Part shown: one piece after another, positions 7,755 to 14,279 of the stretch
Layout of the letters: every line of letters begins with the position of its first letter
Numbering within the stretch: the stretch's first letter is position 1
Assembly (NCBI RefSeq): GCF_003751945.1
Contig: NZ_RJKL01000001.1
Coordinates: forward strand, 3,906,001-3,970,000
DNA: 64,000 nt
Origin: Couchioplanes caeruleus
GTDB lineage: Bacteria > Actinomycetota > Actinomycetes > Mycobacteriales > Micromonosporaceae
Reading direction: 5' to 3'
The notes under the pieces: model-generated
The model's input: the letters and a program-made list of their open reading frames with translations, nothing else
Databases searched by the model: none
What the model was told of the DNA's origin: nothing
Made by a program: the position numbers and the translations under genes

Positions 7755-8240
7755 GTGACACTCCAGTCACCTTCCCCAGGCCAGGGCACCGCACCACCGT
7801 CGGTCCCGGACACGGCCCTGCTCACCTGCTCCTTCGACGCCACATCGGTGACCAGCCTGCGCCGCGCCGTCGAGCGCTGCGCCCGCGCGGCCGGGCTCGA
7901 CGATCTGGCGGTGTTCGTGTTCTGCCTGGCAGTCCACGAGGCCGTGATCAACGCCGTGTGCCACGGCGGCGGCCGCGGCAAGGTCCACCTCTGGCAACAC
8001 GCCGACCGCCTCAGCTGCCAGATCAGCGATCAAGGCCCCGGCATCGCCACCAACCTGCGTCACCCGCCATGCCCTGAGCCTGACAGCAGCAACGGCCGCG
8101 GACTATGGCTGATCCGGCGTGTCTGCCACGACGTCACCATCACCTGCGACAGCGCCGGCACCCGCATCCTGCTGCACTTCCCCCTCCACCCACCGTCGCA
8201 GCCGGGCGCCAACACACCGGTGACCCCGTCGGCCGCATGA
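7755..8240 (+). CDS. anti-sigma factor/ATP-binding protein of the RsbW type
   Basis: 161 residues. It is a GHKL ATPase with N box HEAVINAVCHGGG, G1 ISDQGPG and G2 NGRGLWLIRR. Proteins of this kind bind and inhibit a sigma factor and phosphorylate a STAS antagonist. GTG 7755 is preferred because GGAGG lies 9 nt upstream; a TTG at 7731 lies upstream of that site. No sigma factor is encoded in the window, so its client must be elsewhere. It closely resembles the C-terminal domain of the 2372 fusion. The gene is isolated: no neighbour within 500 bp on either side on the same strand. Confidence 0.88.
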   Translation: MTLQSPSPGQGTAPPSVPDTALLTCSFDATSVTSLRRAVERCARAAGLDDLAVFVFCLAVHEAVINAVCHGGGRGKVHLWQHADRLSCQISDQGPGIATNLRHPPCPEPDSSNGRGLWLIRRVCHDVTITCDSAGTRILLHFPLHPPSQPGANTPVTPSAA

Positions 8241-8252
8241 CAGGAACTGTCA
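8238..8252. repeat. short perfect palindrome over a stop codon
   Basis: TGACAG-GAA-CTGTCA overlaps the TGA stop of the anti-sigma gene (8238-8240). The arms resemble the CTGTC/GACAG arms in the 782/8471 direct repeats. It may be a small hairpin or a protein site; function unknown. Confidence 0.35.
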
Positions 8253-8359
8253 CGCACACCAGCCGACATGGCCAACCGGACGCCGTGCGGCACGAGCCCG
8301 GCCGGAGACGCACGTCCGGGCTGGGGCGGCCCACCTGGAACCACTCCGGAAGACAGCAG

Positions 8360-8397
8360 CGCCGCCACACCATGAAGGCGGTCATGGTGTGGCGGCG
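8360..8397. terminator. long perfect hairpin, probable terminator
   Basis: A 16-bp perfect stem (8360-8375 with 8382-8397) with a 6-nt loop lies 120 bp past the anti-sigma stop. There is no T-tract. The stem contains CACCATGA/TCATGGTG. It could terminate transcription from the left, or be the end of a small mobile repeat. The rest of 8241-8822 has no gene I can support. Confidence 0.5.
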
Positions 8398-8470
8398 ACG
8401 TCCGTTGATCGGCGCGTGTGAACCAAACCCGAAGCTTCGGAGATGGGCGCTGAACAGGTCGGCAGCCGCC

Positions 8471-8553
8471 TGACGGCGGACCGGTAGCCGATCATCTGTC
8501 GCGTAGGTGACAGTGCGTTCCCCTGGGCGGGTGCGACAGACCCGACCAACCAC
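8471..8553 (+). repeat. direct repeat, copy 2 (about 80 bp)
   Basis: Second copy of the segment at 782-862, same orientation. The core from 8489 through GTGCGTT at 8519 is identical, and similarity continues to about 8553. Together the copies define a 7.7-kb interval holding the ANTAR and partner-switch genes. Confidence 0.8.
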
Positions 8554-8604
8554 CGGTCCTGCGCGACCTGCACGGGCACGATCCATAGTCGGCACAACGG
8601 AGAC

Positions 8605-8644
8605 GGGGCCGTGGGCGGAATCGTCATCCCACCCACGGCCCCGG
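8605..8644. terminator. hairpin, candidate terminator
   Basis: A 12-bp perfect inverted repeat (CGGGGCCGTGGG/CCCACGGCCCCG) with a 16-nt loop lies 180 bp beyond the 3' end of the minus-strand methyltransferase gene. There is no T-tract. It may stop transcripts from either side. Confidence 0.45.
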
Positions 8645-8822
8645 TCTGTCGTGCGCTAGACCTCGCGCAGGCGGCGGCCCGACCGCATCCCTGCGGTGCC
8701 GAGGGCACCGCGCAGTGCCCCGACGGCGGCCACCAGGGCGATGTCGGCACGCGACACAGCGAGGCCTCGGAGCGAGAGACGACGCCGGGGTCTCTTTTGC
8801 TCTCAGCGGGCCGTACAGCGGA

Positions 8823-9950
8823 CTACAGCGCCGGAGGCACCACGTTGCCGGGCTCGTCCAGCCATAGACGTCGCCCGTCCTGATCGACGGTCACACCGAA
8901 GCGAGTGAAAACCGGGCTGCCTTGCCCTTGCCACCACTCGTGAGCCGACACGATCTCGTCCCAAAGCCGACGCGGTCCGCCCTGACGAACCTCATACCGC
9001 CCGCTAGTTGTGTCGTCGGCGGTAACTGTGGCCCAAGAGCCGGACGAAGGATCGTCCAACCGTTGAACCGTCCCCTGGTCTGTCGTCTCGGTCCACTCGT
9101 AGCACTCCTGCACGAGCAGACCGATCACGAATTGAGCATGATCGTCGTTGAGCAGGTCGCGGGGGTCTGTCGATGTTTCCTCGACGGGCGCGTCCAGCTC
9201 GATCGGTACGTCGTCGGTCGACGGGCGCTGGGAGCGCATCGGCATGAACACAGCCGTGTTGATGAAACGGCCGGCGGCCGTGCCATCGTTGTTCACCTGC
9301 AACCGGAGAAGGAGCCCGTTCAGCAGCGGGATTCGCCAAGGCGTGACGATGTACCCGCCGGATTTGGTCTGCTCGATCCACGCTCTCGGCACGGTCGATA
9401 CAGAGAGCGTCGCTAGCATCCGGTCATAGGGCGCATGCTCAGGGAACCCGTTAGCTCCGTCGCCGACTGCGGCGACAACCTTCCTACCTGACTTAGCCAA
9501 GTTGTCCCGGGCACGTTCGGCGACCGCCGAGTCCACCTCGATCGTGTAAACGTTGTCGTCTCCGAGCCGGGCGCCGAGGAGTGCCGCGTTCCAGCCGCTA
9601 CCTGTGCCGATCTCTAGCACCTTCATGCCGTCGCTGATCAGCGACTCTCGCAGCATGATTGCCACGATGGTGGGCATCGACAGCGAACTTGTGGCTGCCG
9701 CGCCCGGCTTCTCACTGGATGAGGAACCGTCGTCCCACTGGGTGATGATCGGTTCATCCGAGTAGGCCGCCGCTAGCCATCCCGCCTCGTCGGCGGACCT
9801 ATCGATGCAGGTTCGGCCGTTCCCGATGAGCCATGCCTGATCCGGCACGAACAGGTGCCGGGGTACGTTCTCGAATGCTGAACGCCATTCATTTGGTAGC
9901 ACGCCCTCGTCGGAAAGGGTTTGGACTAGACGCGCGTGTTCGGGGATCAC
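8823..9950 (-). CDS. PIMT-like SAM methyltransferase, probable aspartimide-forming RiPP enzyme
   Basis: 375 residues, much longer than housekeeping protein-L-isoaspartate O-methyltransferase (about 210-230). Residues 1-230 carry the PIMT fold: SMPTIVAIML pre-motif, VLEIGTGSGWNAALL SAM loop, YTIEVDSAVAERA, and PYDRMLATLSVSTVPRAWIEQ with GGYIVTPW. Residues 230-375 are a C-terminal extension of the kind found in RiPP-associated PIMT homologues, which methylate Asp in a peptide and drive aspartimide formation. The start is GTG 9950, sharing one base with the TAG of the upstream 42-codon peptide gene (TAGTG), so the genes are coupled. There is no ATP-grasp ligase or lanthionine synthetase in the window, so this is not an ordinary graspetide or FxLD locus. 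Confidence 0.8.
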   Translation of the reverse strand: MIPEHARLVQTLSDEGVLPNEWRSAFENVPRHLFVPDQAWLIGNGRTCIDRSADEAGWLAAAYSDEPIITQWDDGSSSSEKPGAAATSSLSMPTIVAIMLRESLISDGMKVLEIGTGSGWNAALLGARLGDDNVYTIEVDSAVAERARDNLAKSGRKVVAAVGDGANGFPEHAPYDRMLATLSVSTVPRAWIEQTKSGGYIVTPWRIPLLNGLLLRLQVNNDGTAAGRFINTAVFMPMRSQRPSTDDVPIELDAPVEETSTDPRDLLNDDHAQFVIGLLVQECYEWTETTDQGTVQRLDDPSSGSWATVTADDTTSGRYEVRQGGPRRLWDEIVSAHEWWQGQGSPVFTRFGVTVDQDGRRLWLDEPGNVVPPAL

Positions 9951-10078
9951 TACTTCTTGCCTCCCTTGCCACCTTGATCTCCGCCCGAGTGCTTGCCGCG
10001 GTCATCCTTGGGCTTGGTGATACGTGAGGGGTCGATACCTTTCTTGTGACCGTCGCCCGTGGTGTCATGCTTCGCCAT
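9950..10078 (-). CDS. 42-residue precursor peptide candidate (imiditide-like RiPP)
   Basis: ATG 10078 is preceded by GGAAGG at 9 nt. The product starts MAKHDTTGDGHKKG, continues IDPSRITKPKDDRGK and ends HSGGDQGGKGGKK. It is very hydrophilic, with 9 Lys, 6 Asp and 10 Gly, no Cys and no hydrophobic segment, so it is neither a lanthipeptide precursor nor a membrane peptide. It contains Asp9-Gly10, the dipeptide most prone to aspartimide formation, plus Asp26-Arg-Gly and Asp34-Gln-Gly. The stop overlaps the methyltransferase start by one base. A tiny charged peptide directly coupled to a PIMT-like enzyme is the layout of imiditides. Function as a precursor is inference; which Asp would be modified is unknown. 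Confidence 0.7.
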   Translation of the reverse strand: MAKHDTTGDGHKKGIDPSRITKPKDDRGKHSGGDQGGKGGKK

Positions 10079-10205
10079 GTCGCACTACCTTCCCTCGCGA
10101 GGATAGAGGTATGGATGGCGGACAACCACATTGTTGTGGTGTCCAGTGATGCCTAATCTCGCTCAGCGACTCCCTGGTATCGCTTCCGCGTACAGATGCG
10201 GAGGC

Positions 10206-10649
10206 CTAAGGTTGCTGACGGATGCATGCGGATGCCAAACCCTCAGCGCGCAGGTAGAACTCGACGGGTCGCCATTCTGGGGAGAACCGTTCGGGCGTGC
10301 CCTGAGTGAAGTCAGCGGTCACCTGCCACCACGGCTCACCGTGATACGGCAGAAGGGCGTTCACGCTGATGACGCGAACGAGAACCGGACCAACACCATA
10401 GCGATAGTTCTCTTCGGATAGTGCGTACACCTCACCGGACCGTGGAGGTGTGGGAGAGCCGGCCATCAGGTCCCAATCGCGTATCGCGTCACGCAAGCGC
10501 TCCAGGTCGTGAATGGTGAGATGGGCTGCGTCGTCGATCCTGACACCCTCAGGTAAGGGGATTTTTGCGCGGCCCACATAGCGCGGTGGAGCATCGATCG
10601 GCAGTTGTGCGCCCGGTGTCCGCTGGGGAAGGGTTGCTGTGCGTGTCAT
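10206..10649 (-). CDS. conserved hypothetical protein in the RiPP/regulator cassette
   Basis: 147 residues, soluble. I do not recognise the family. Visible features are a Pro-rich N-terminus, a helix-rich LTIHDLERLRDAIRDWD stretch, and a C-terminal half with Trp and aromatic residues (EPWWQVTADF, FSPEWRPVEFYL) that looks like a small beta-rich domain. ATG 10649 has TGAGG at suitable spacing. It is encoded on the same strand as, and 128 bp upstream of, the peptide-methyltransferase pair, so the genes could share a transcript. It overlaps the 3' part of the small membrane-protein gene at 10549-10812 by about 100 bp in a different frame. Confidence 0.6.
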   Translation of the reverse strand: MTRTATLPQRTPGAQLPIDAPPRYVGRAKIPLPEGVRIDDAAHLTIHDLERLRDAIRDWDLMAGSPTPPRSGEVYALSEENYRYGVGPVLVRVISVNALLPYHGEPWWQVTADFTQGTPERFSPEWRPVEFYLRAEGLASACIRQQP

Positions 10650-10812
10650 GTTCGAGCCTCAGCTCTTGCGGCGGGTCATGGTGGTATGTCGGGTCTGGAC
10701 ATGTCAGCGTTGCGCCATATGTGGGGCACCACTGAGACTTGATCTTGAAGCTGAACAGCCCCACCGCAAAGCCAACTAGCAGCGCACCTGAGACCAACGA
10801 AGCGATTAGCAC
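10549..10812 (-). CDS. small single-span membrane protein
   Basis: GTG 10812 has GAGGAG 8 nt upstream. Residues 2-22 (LIASLVSGALLVGFAVGLFSF) form one transmembrane helix, followed by KIKSQWCPTYGATLTCP. Small actinobacterial proteins with one helix followed by a K.KSRWCP.CG Cys motif are common next to integrative elements. Here one Cys of the usual pair is Tyr. The frame continues to 10549 (87 codons) with a polar tail that overlaps the next gene by about 100 bp, which is unusual, so the real product may be shorter or the end may have drifted. Role unknown. Confidence 0.5.
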   Translation of the reverse strand: MLIASLVSGALLVGFAVGLFSFKIKSQWCPTYGATLTCPDPTYHHDPPQELRLEHDTHSNPSPADTGRTTADRCSTALCGPRKNPLT

Positions 10813-10965
10813 GGCTTCTACTCCTCATCGATCTTGCCGCGCGGCGGTGGTGTGGCGCATCAGCAACGGGATCCTTGGTGCACCGGACGGATCGGGCTGC
10901 GCTGGTCGATCTCGTGTAGTTTGGACGGCAGCCCTCGATGAGCGCGACAGTTGGATCACAGCTAG

Positions 10966-10984
10966 CGGTTTAATGGTTTAACCG
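10966..10984. promoter_or_regulatory. inverted repeat, candidate operator between divergent genes
   Basis: CGGTT-TAATGGTTT-AACCG, 5-bp arms and a 9-bp A/T-rich spacer, lies 18 bp before the HTH-TPR gene and 154 bp upstream of the divergent small membrane-protein gene. Position suggests autoregulation by the HTH protein and control of the peptide cassette; this is inference. Confidence 0.4.
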
Positions 10985-11002
10985 GACCATGATCAAGAGT
11001 GG

Positions 11003-12385
11003 GTGATGCCCGTGGACGTAGCGAACGGCAACGAGCAGTTCCGGAAGCTACTTACTCAGGCAGGGATGACGCACGGGGCGTTTGCCCGTGCCGTCAACCA
11101 AGTGGCCGCTGAGCATGGCGAGGTCTTGCGCACCAATAAGTCATCCGTGACGCATTGGCTGAAGGGTGTACGACCGAACCCGCGAACCATCGTCTATATC
11201 GCTGAAGTTCTCTCCCGGCGCCTCGGACGTCGAGTCCATCTACTTGATATGGGATACGCCGTCGAGGAAAGCGATGATCTGAACCATCTGCCCGACGACC
11301 CCGTTGCGGCGTTGGCAACACTGGGGCGGGCGGATGTTGATAGAAGAACGATTCTGAGCAGCGCGGTCTATTCGCTCGGCGCGCTGTTACTTCCCTTGAC
11401 TTACAAGCAGGCCATCGCTGAGCGTGCCGAGCATGCCTCCCAAGGTCGCACGATCGGCTGGTCAGAGGTCGACGCAGTACGCGACGTGACCGCCGCTTTC
11501 AACCGTGCAGACGAGAAGATGGGAGGGGGATTCGGGCGTACGGCGGTTGTTGAGTATCTGTCAACAGACGTCACGGCATACTGTCACGCCCAAAGCTCCG
11601 CATCGGTACGCAAGGACATATTGAGCGAGGCGGCGCAACTGGCATACCTATCGGGCTGGAAAGCTCATGACCTGAAAAAGGAAGGCTTAGCGCAGCGGTA
11701 CTACCTCTACTCATACCAGCTCGCCAAGGACTCCGGCGACGACGGACAAGCCGCCTATGCAATGCGCATCCTGGCACACCAAGCCTACGACATGGGCCAT
11801 GTCACAAATTGCTCAGCACTGGCGGAAGCGGCTGTCGGTCGCGCTAAAGGCAAAGTCGACAAGCACACTGAGGCGATATTCGAGCTTACCCTCGCGAAAG
11901 CTAACGCTATGCAAGGCGACCGTCACCGCACCATCCAAACCATTGCTCGGGCTGAAGCGCTGATGGCTCAGGCTAGAAGTGACGAGGAACGCCCGACGTG
12001 GGCGGGAATGCATAGTGCCAACGCGAGCCAGTTCCATAACCATGTCGCCAAGGCGCTGGTCGATCTAGGAGACTACACCGGCGCAGAGGAGCACTTCACT
12101 CAGACGCTGCGTTATCATCTCGATCCAACCACCAAGCCACGCGTATACGCCCTGACATCGGCTTGGCTTGCGGAAGCACAATGCAATCGTGGTCACGTTG
12201 AGCGCGCTTGTCATACTTGGGCGAACGCGCTGGATCTAATGAATGGCATTCAATCGTCTCGGACCAAAGAAACCGTGACTACGATGCGACAGATGCTTTC
12301 ACCCTTCCACAAGCGAGGGGTGACGGAGGTAAGAAGCGTCCTAGAGAGGTCTGCGAGCATCGACGCTTCCTCATCGGCGTTGTGA
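11003..12385 (+). CDS. HTH-TPR transcriptional regulator
   Basis: 460 residues (GTG 11003, or ATG 11006 in the same frame). Residues 8-75 form an XRE-like helix-turn-helix region (FRKLLTQAGMTHGAFARAVN, SSVTHWLKGVRPNPRTI). The rest is alpha-helical with TPR-like repeats (AYAMRILAHQAYDMGH, EAIFELTLAKANAMQGD, VAKALVDLGDYTGAEEHF). HTH-TPR proteins of this type often sense a peptide through the TPR part and control adjacent secondary-metabolite genes. GC content is visibly lower than in the chromosomal genes after 14 kb (for example many A/T-ending codons), consistent with horizontal transfer. It is divergent from the peptide-methyltransferase cassette across a 190-bp intergenic region. Confidence 0.8.
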   Translation: MMPVDVANGNEQFRKLLTQAGMTHGAFARAVNQVAAEHGEVLRTNKSSVTHWLKGVRPNPRTIVYIAEVLSRRLGRRVHLLDMGYAVEESDDLNHLPDDPVAALATLGRADVDRRTILSSAVYSLGALLLPLTYKQAIAERAEHASQGRTIGWSEVDAVRDVTAAFNRADEKMGGGFGRTAVVEYLSTDVTAYCHAQSSASVRKDILSEAAQLAYLSGWKAHDLKKEGLAQRYYLYSYQLAKDSGDDGQAAYAMRILAHQAYDMGHVTNCSALAEAAVGRAKGKVDKHTEAIFELTLAKANAMQGDRHRTIQTIARAEALMAQARSDEERPTWAGMHSANASQFHNHVAKALVDLGDYTGAEEHFTQTLRYHLDPTTKPRVYALTSAWLAEAQCNRGHVERACHTWANALDLMNGIQSSRTKETVTTMRQMLSPFHKRGVTEVRSVLERSASIDASSSAL

Positions 12386-12499
12386 AGTTTGCAGTTGAAA
12401 GCCTTCTCTTCGCGGGCGTAGCTTCCTTCCGCCGATGCCGCTCAGCTTGAGCTGTATCGCGGCCTATAGGGGGTCGGCTCCTTCCTCGCCGAGCGCCTC

Positions 12500-13069
12500 T
12501 TGGTGCGCTTCGGCGAAGCAACCCAGTGTGGACTGGTCCGTAGCCGAGTCCTCTGCCGCTGGCTTTTGCGTTCAAAGTTCCCTTCTTTCACTGCGGACGT
12601 CGCAGGAGTGCAATCCAACGCTCGGATTCCATCGTCCTCCGTCCTCCACAGCCTTGTTGCGTTGGGCGCGGAGTGGCGGGCCAGGCGAACGGGAAAACCC
12701 GGAGGGTGCAGGGGTCCGCCACCAACGGCCACTGAGCGCCAACGCGCCTCACGGGCCGCCCGCCGCGCCCGCGAGGCGGAGAACGCCGTGCATTGGCTCC
12801 GTCTCTGGCTAGCAAGTGTCCCTCCTGGCCACCGGGTATCGGCTCGCGAGCTGTACGCGGAGGGCGCGAAGATTCTCGCCGAAGACGTGGAGGAGTACGA
12901 AGAGGGCCCGGATGAATATTCCGACCGGGCCGCCGTCGGAGGATGGCCCACGGTGCCCACAGTCCCTGGCGTCAAGGTCTTCTACGAGGCTGCCGATGCC
13001 GTGATCGCACCCCGCTCACGCACCGCTGAACGTGACCCACCTCGGCGAGATGTTCAACAAGATCATTGA
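12500..13069 (+). CDS. hypothetical open frame, probably a gene fragment
   Basis: The frame encodes up to 189 residues, but only the C-terminal 110 look protein-like (TERQRASRAARRAREAE, HWLRLWLASVPPGHRVSARELY, KVFYEAADAVIAPRSR). A credible start codon with a Shine-Dalgarno sequence is not visible. The last 38 bp overlap the integrase frame, and similarity to the integrase family begins just where this protein should end, so a recombination junction near 13010 may have joined two genes. I do not recognise the family. 12386-12499 shows nothing else. Confidence 0.3.
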   Translation: MVRFGEATQCGLVRSRVLCRWLLRSKFPSFTADVAGVQSNARIPSSSVLHSLVALGAEWRARRTGKPGGCRGPPPTATERQRASRAARRAREAENAVHWLRLWLASVPPGHRVSARELYAEGAKILAEDVEEYEEGPDEYSDRAAVGGWPTVPTVPGVKVFYEAADAVIAPRSRTAERDPPRRDVQQDH

Positions 13070-14189
13070 ACGGAACATGGAAATTGAGGAGAGCAATCGC
13101 CTTCGACGAGCCGCAATAGCAGAACCGACGAAGATCAAGGGACGTGAGGCCCGCCGACGTGCACGATCAGCGATTGAGGCCATGCCGCCGTTCAGACGGA
13201 CGACCGGGCCGGCTACCCGACAGCACATCAAGGCCACCCTGCGTGCAGCGTTGAACGTTGCGATCTCGTTGAACTTGCTCACCTTCAACCCGGCGGCACA
13301 CGTCGAGATCGATGCAGTCAAGCGCCCAACAGCAGTGGTGTGGACCGCCGCGCGGGTCGAGCGCTGGCAGGAGTCGGGTCTTCGCCCGTCTCCGGTGATG
13401 GTGTGGACCCCCGCGCAGTTCGGCCGCTTCCTCGATGCGATCAGCGGAGACCCGCCTGTACTGCCTCTTTCATGTCTCCGGTTTCGCGGTCTACGTCGCG
13501 GCGAACTGTGCGGCCTGCGATGGGAAGACGTTGACCTTGACGCCGGGACGATCACCGTGACAACTCAGTTGATCGAGTATGCGGGCGAGGTTCACGAGAG
13601 CGACCCGAAGAGCGAAGCAGGCGCACGGATCGTCGCGTTGGACACGGAGTCCATCGAGACCTTCCGCCGACACCGCACATGTCAAATCATGGCGCGTATC
13701 GACGCCGGGGACGCGTGGATCGAGACCGGTCGGGTCTTCACCCGCGAGGACGGCTCTTGGCTCGCACCGGGATGGCTTTCCGACTACTTCGAGCGCCTGA
13801 TCCGGCGTCTCGGGCTTCCCACGATCCGGCTGCACGATCTACGCCATCTCGGTGCAACGCTCGCGCACGCGGCCGGTGTGACCATGAAGACGATTCAGGC
13901 CATGTTGGGGCATTCGTCGGAGCACTTCACGGCGAACACCTATACGTCAGTGCTACCCGAAGTCGCGGTGGAGGCAGCAGAAGCGGCGGCTCTGATCGTG
14001 CCCCGTCAGACGCCTTCGGGCGCCCGCAGCGCGCCCGCAGGGCGGAGGTGCATCGAAGAAAGAGAAGGCCCCCGAGCCAGCGCCTCGGATGAAACGCCAG
14101 CTCAGGGGCACTATCACCCTGAGCCGCCTGACGGAATCGAACCGTCGACCTACGCATTACGAGTGCGTCGCTCTAGCCGACTGAGCTAA
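13032..14189 (+). CDS. int: tyrosine recombinase (integrase), N-terminally truncated
   Basis: 385 residues. Residues 1-95 are a core-binding (SAM-like) domain. The catalytic domain follows with the full R-H-R-H-Y set: Arg in FRGLRRGELCGLRW, HDLRHLG, LGHSS and the Tyr of TANTYTSVLPEVA. Actinobacterial integrases of this type usually carry about 100-150 more N-terminal residues (arm-binding domain). Here an in-frame stop lies at 13002, so that part is missing and activity is doubtful. The last 22 codons, from 14122, are antisense to tRNA-Thr (GIEPSTYALRVRRSS), and the stop falls inside the tRNA gene. This is expected when an element has integrated at the tRNA 3' end; the element lies to the left. 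No second copy of the att core is visible in 1-14120. Confidence 0.88.
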   Translation: MTHLGEMFNKIIERNMEIEESNRLRRAAIAEPTKIKGREARRRARSAIEAMPPFRRTTGPATRQHIKATLRAALNVAISLNLLTFNPAAHVEIDAVKRPTAVVWTAARVERWQESGLRPSPVMVWTPAQFGRFLDAISGDPPVLPLSCLRFRGLRRGELCGLRWEDVDLDAGTITVTTQLIEYAGEVHESDPKSEAGARIVALDTESIETFRRHRTCQIMARIDAGDAWIETGRVFTREDGSWLAPGWLSDYFERLIRRLGLPTIRLHDLRHLGATLAHAAGVTMKTIQAMLGHSSEHFTANTYTSVLPEVAVEAAEAAALIVPRQTPSGARSAPAGRRCIEEREGPRASASDETPAQGHYHPEPPDGIEPSTYALRVRRSSRLS

Positions 14190-14195
14190 GGCGGC
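14122..14195 (-). tRNA. tRNA-Thr (anticodon CGT)
   Basis: The minus strand from 14195 to 14122 folds as a 74-nt tRNA. The acceptor stem is GCCGCCT/AGGCGGC with discriminator T. The D arm is GCTC/GAGC, the anticodon arm ACGCA-CTCGTAA-TGCGT, and the T arm GACGG-TTCGATT-CCGTC. The anticodon CGT is at 14161-14159 and reads ACG (Thr). CCA is not encoded. Its 3' half serves as the attachment site of the element whose integrase is adjacent. Confidence 0.96.
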
Positions 14196-14279
14196 AACGG
14201 TCCTTGAGTGTACGGCATGCCGCCGACGCTTCCGCACGAGGTGGGCCTGGACGCGCCGGATCCGGACTAATCTTCGTGC

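Noticed and set aside
8238..8252. TGACAG-GAA-CTGTCA as a specific operator
   Set aside because: Kept only as a short palindrome; it overlaps a stop codon and has no link to a regulator.
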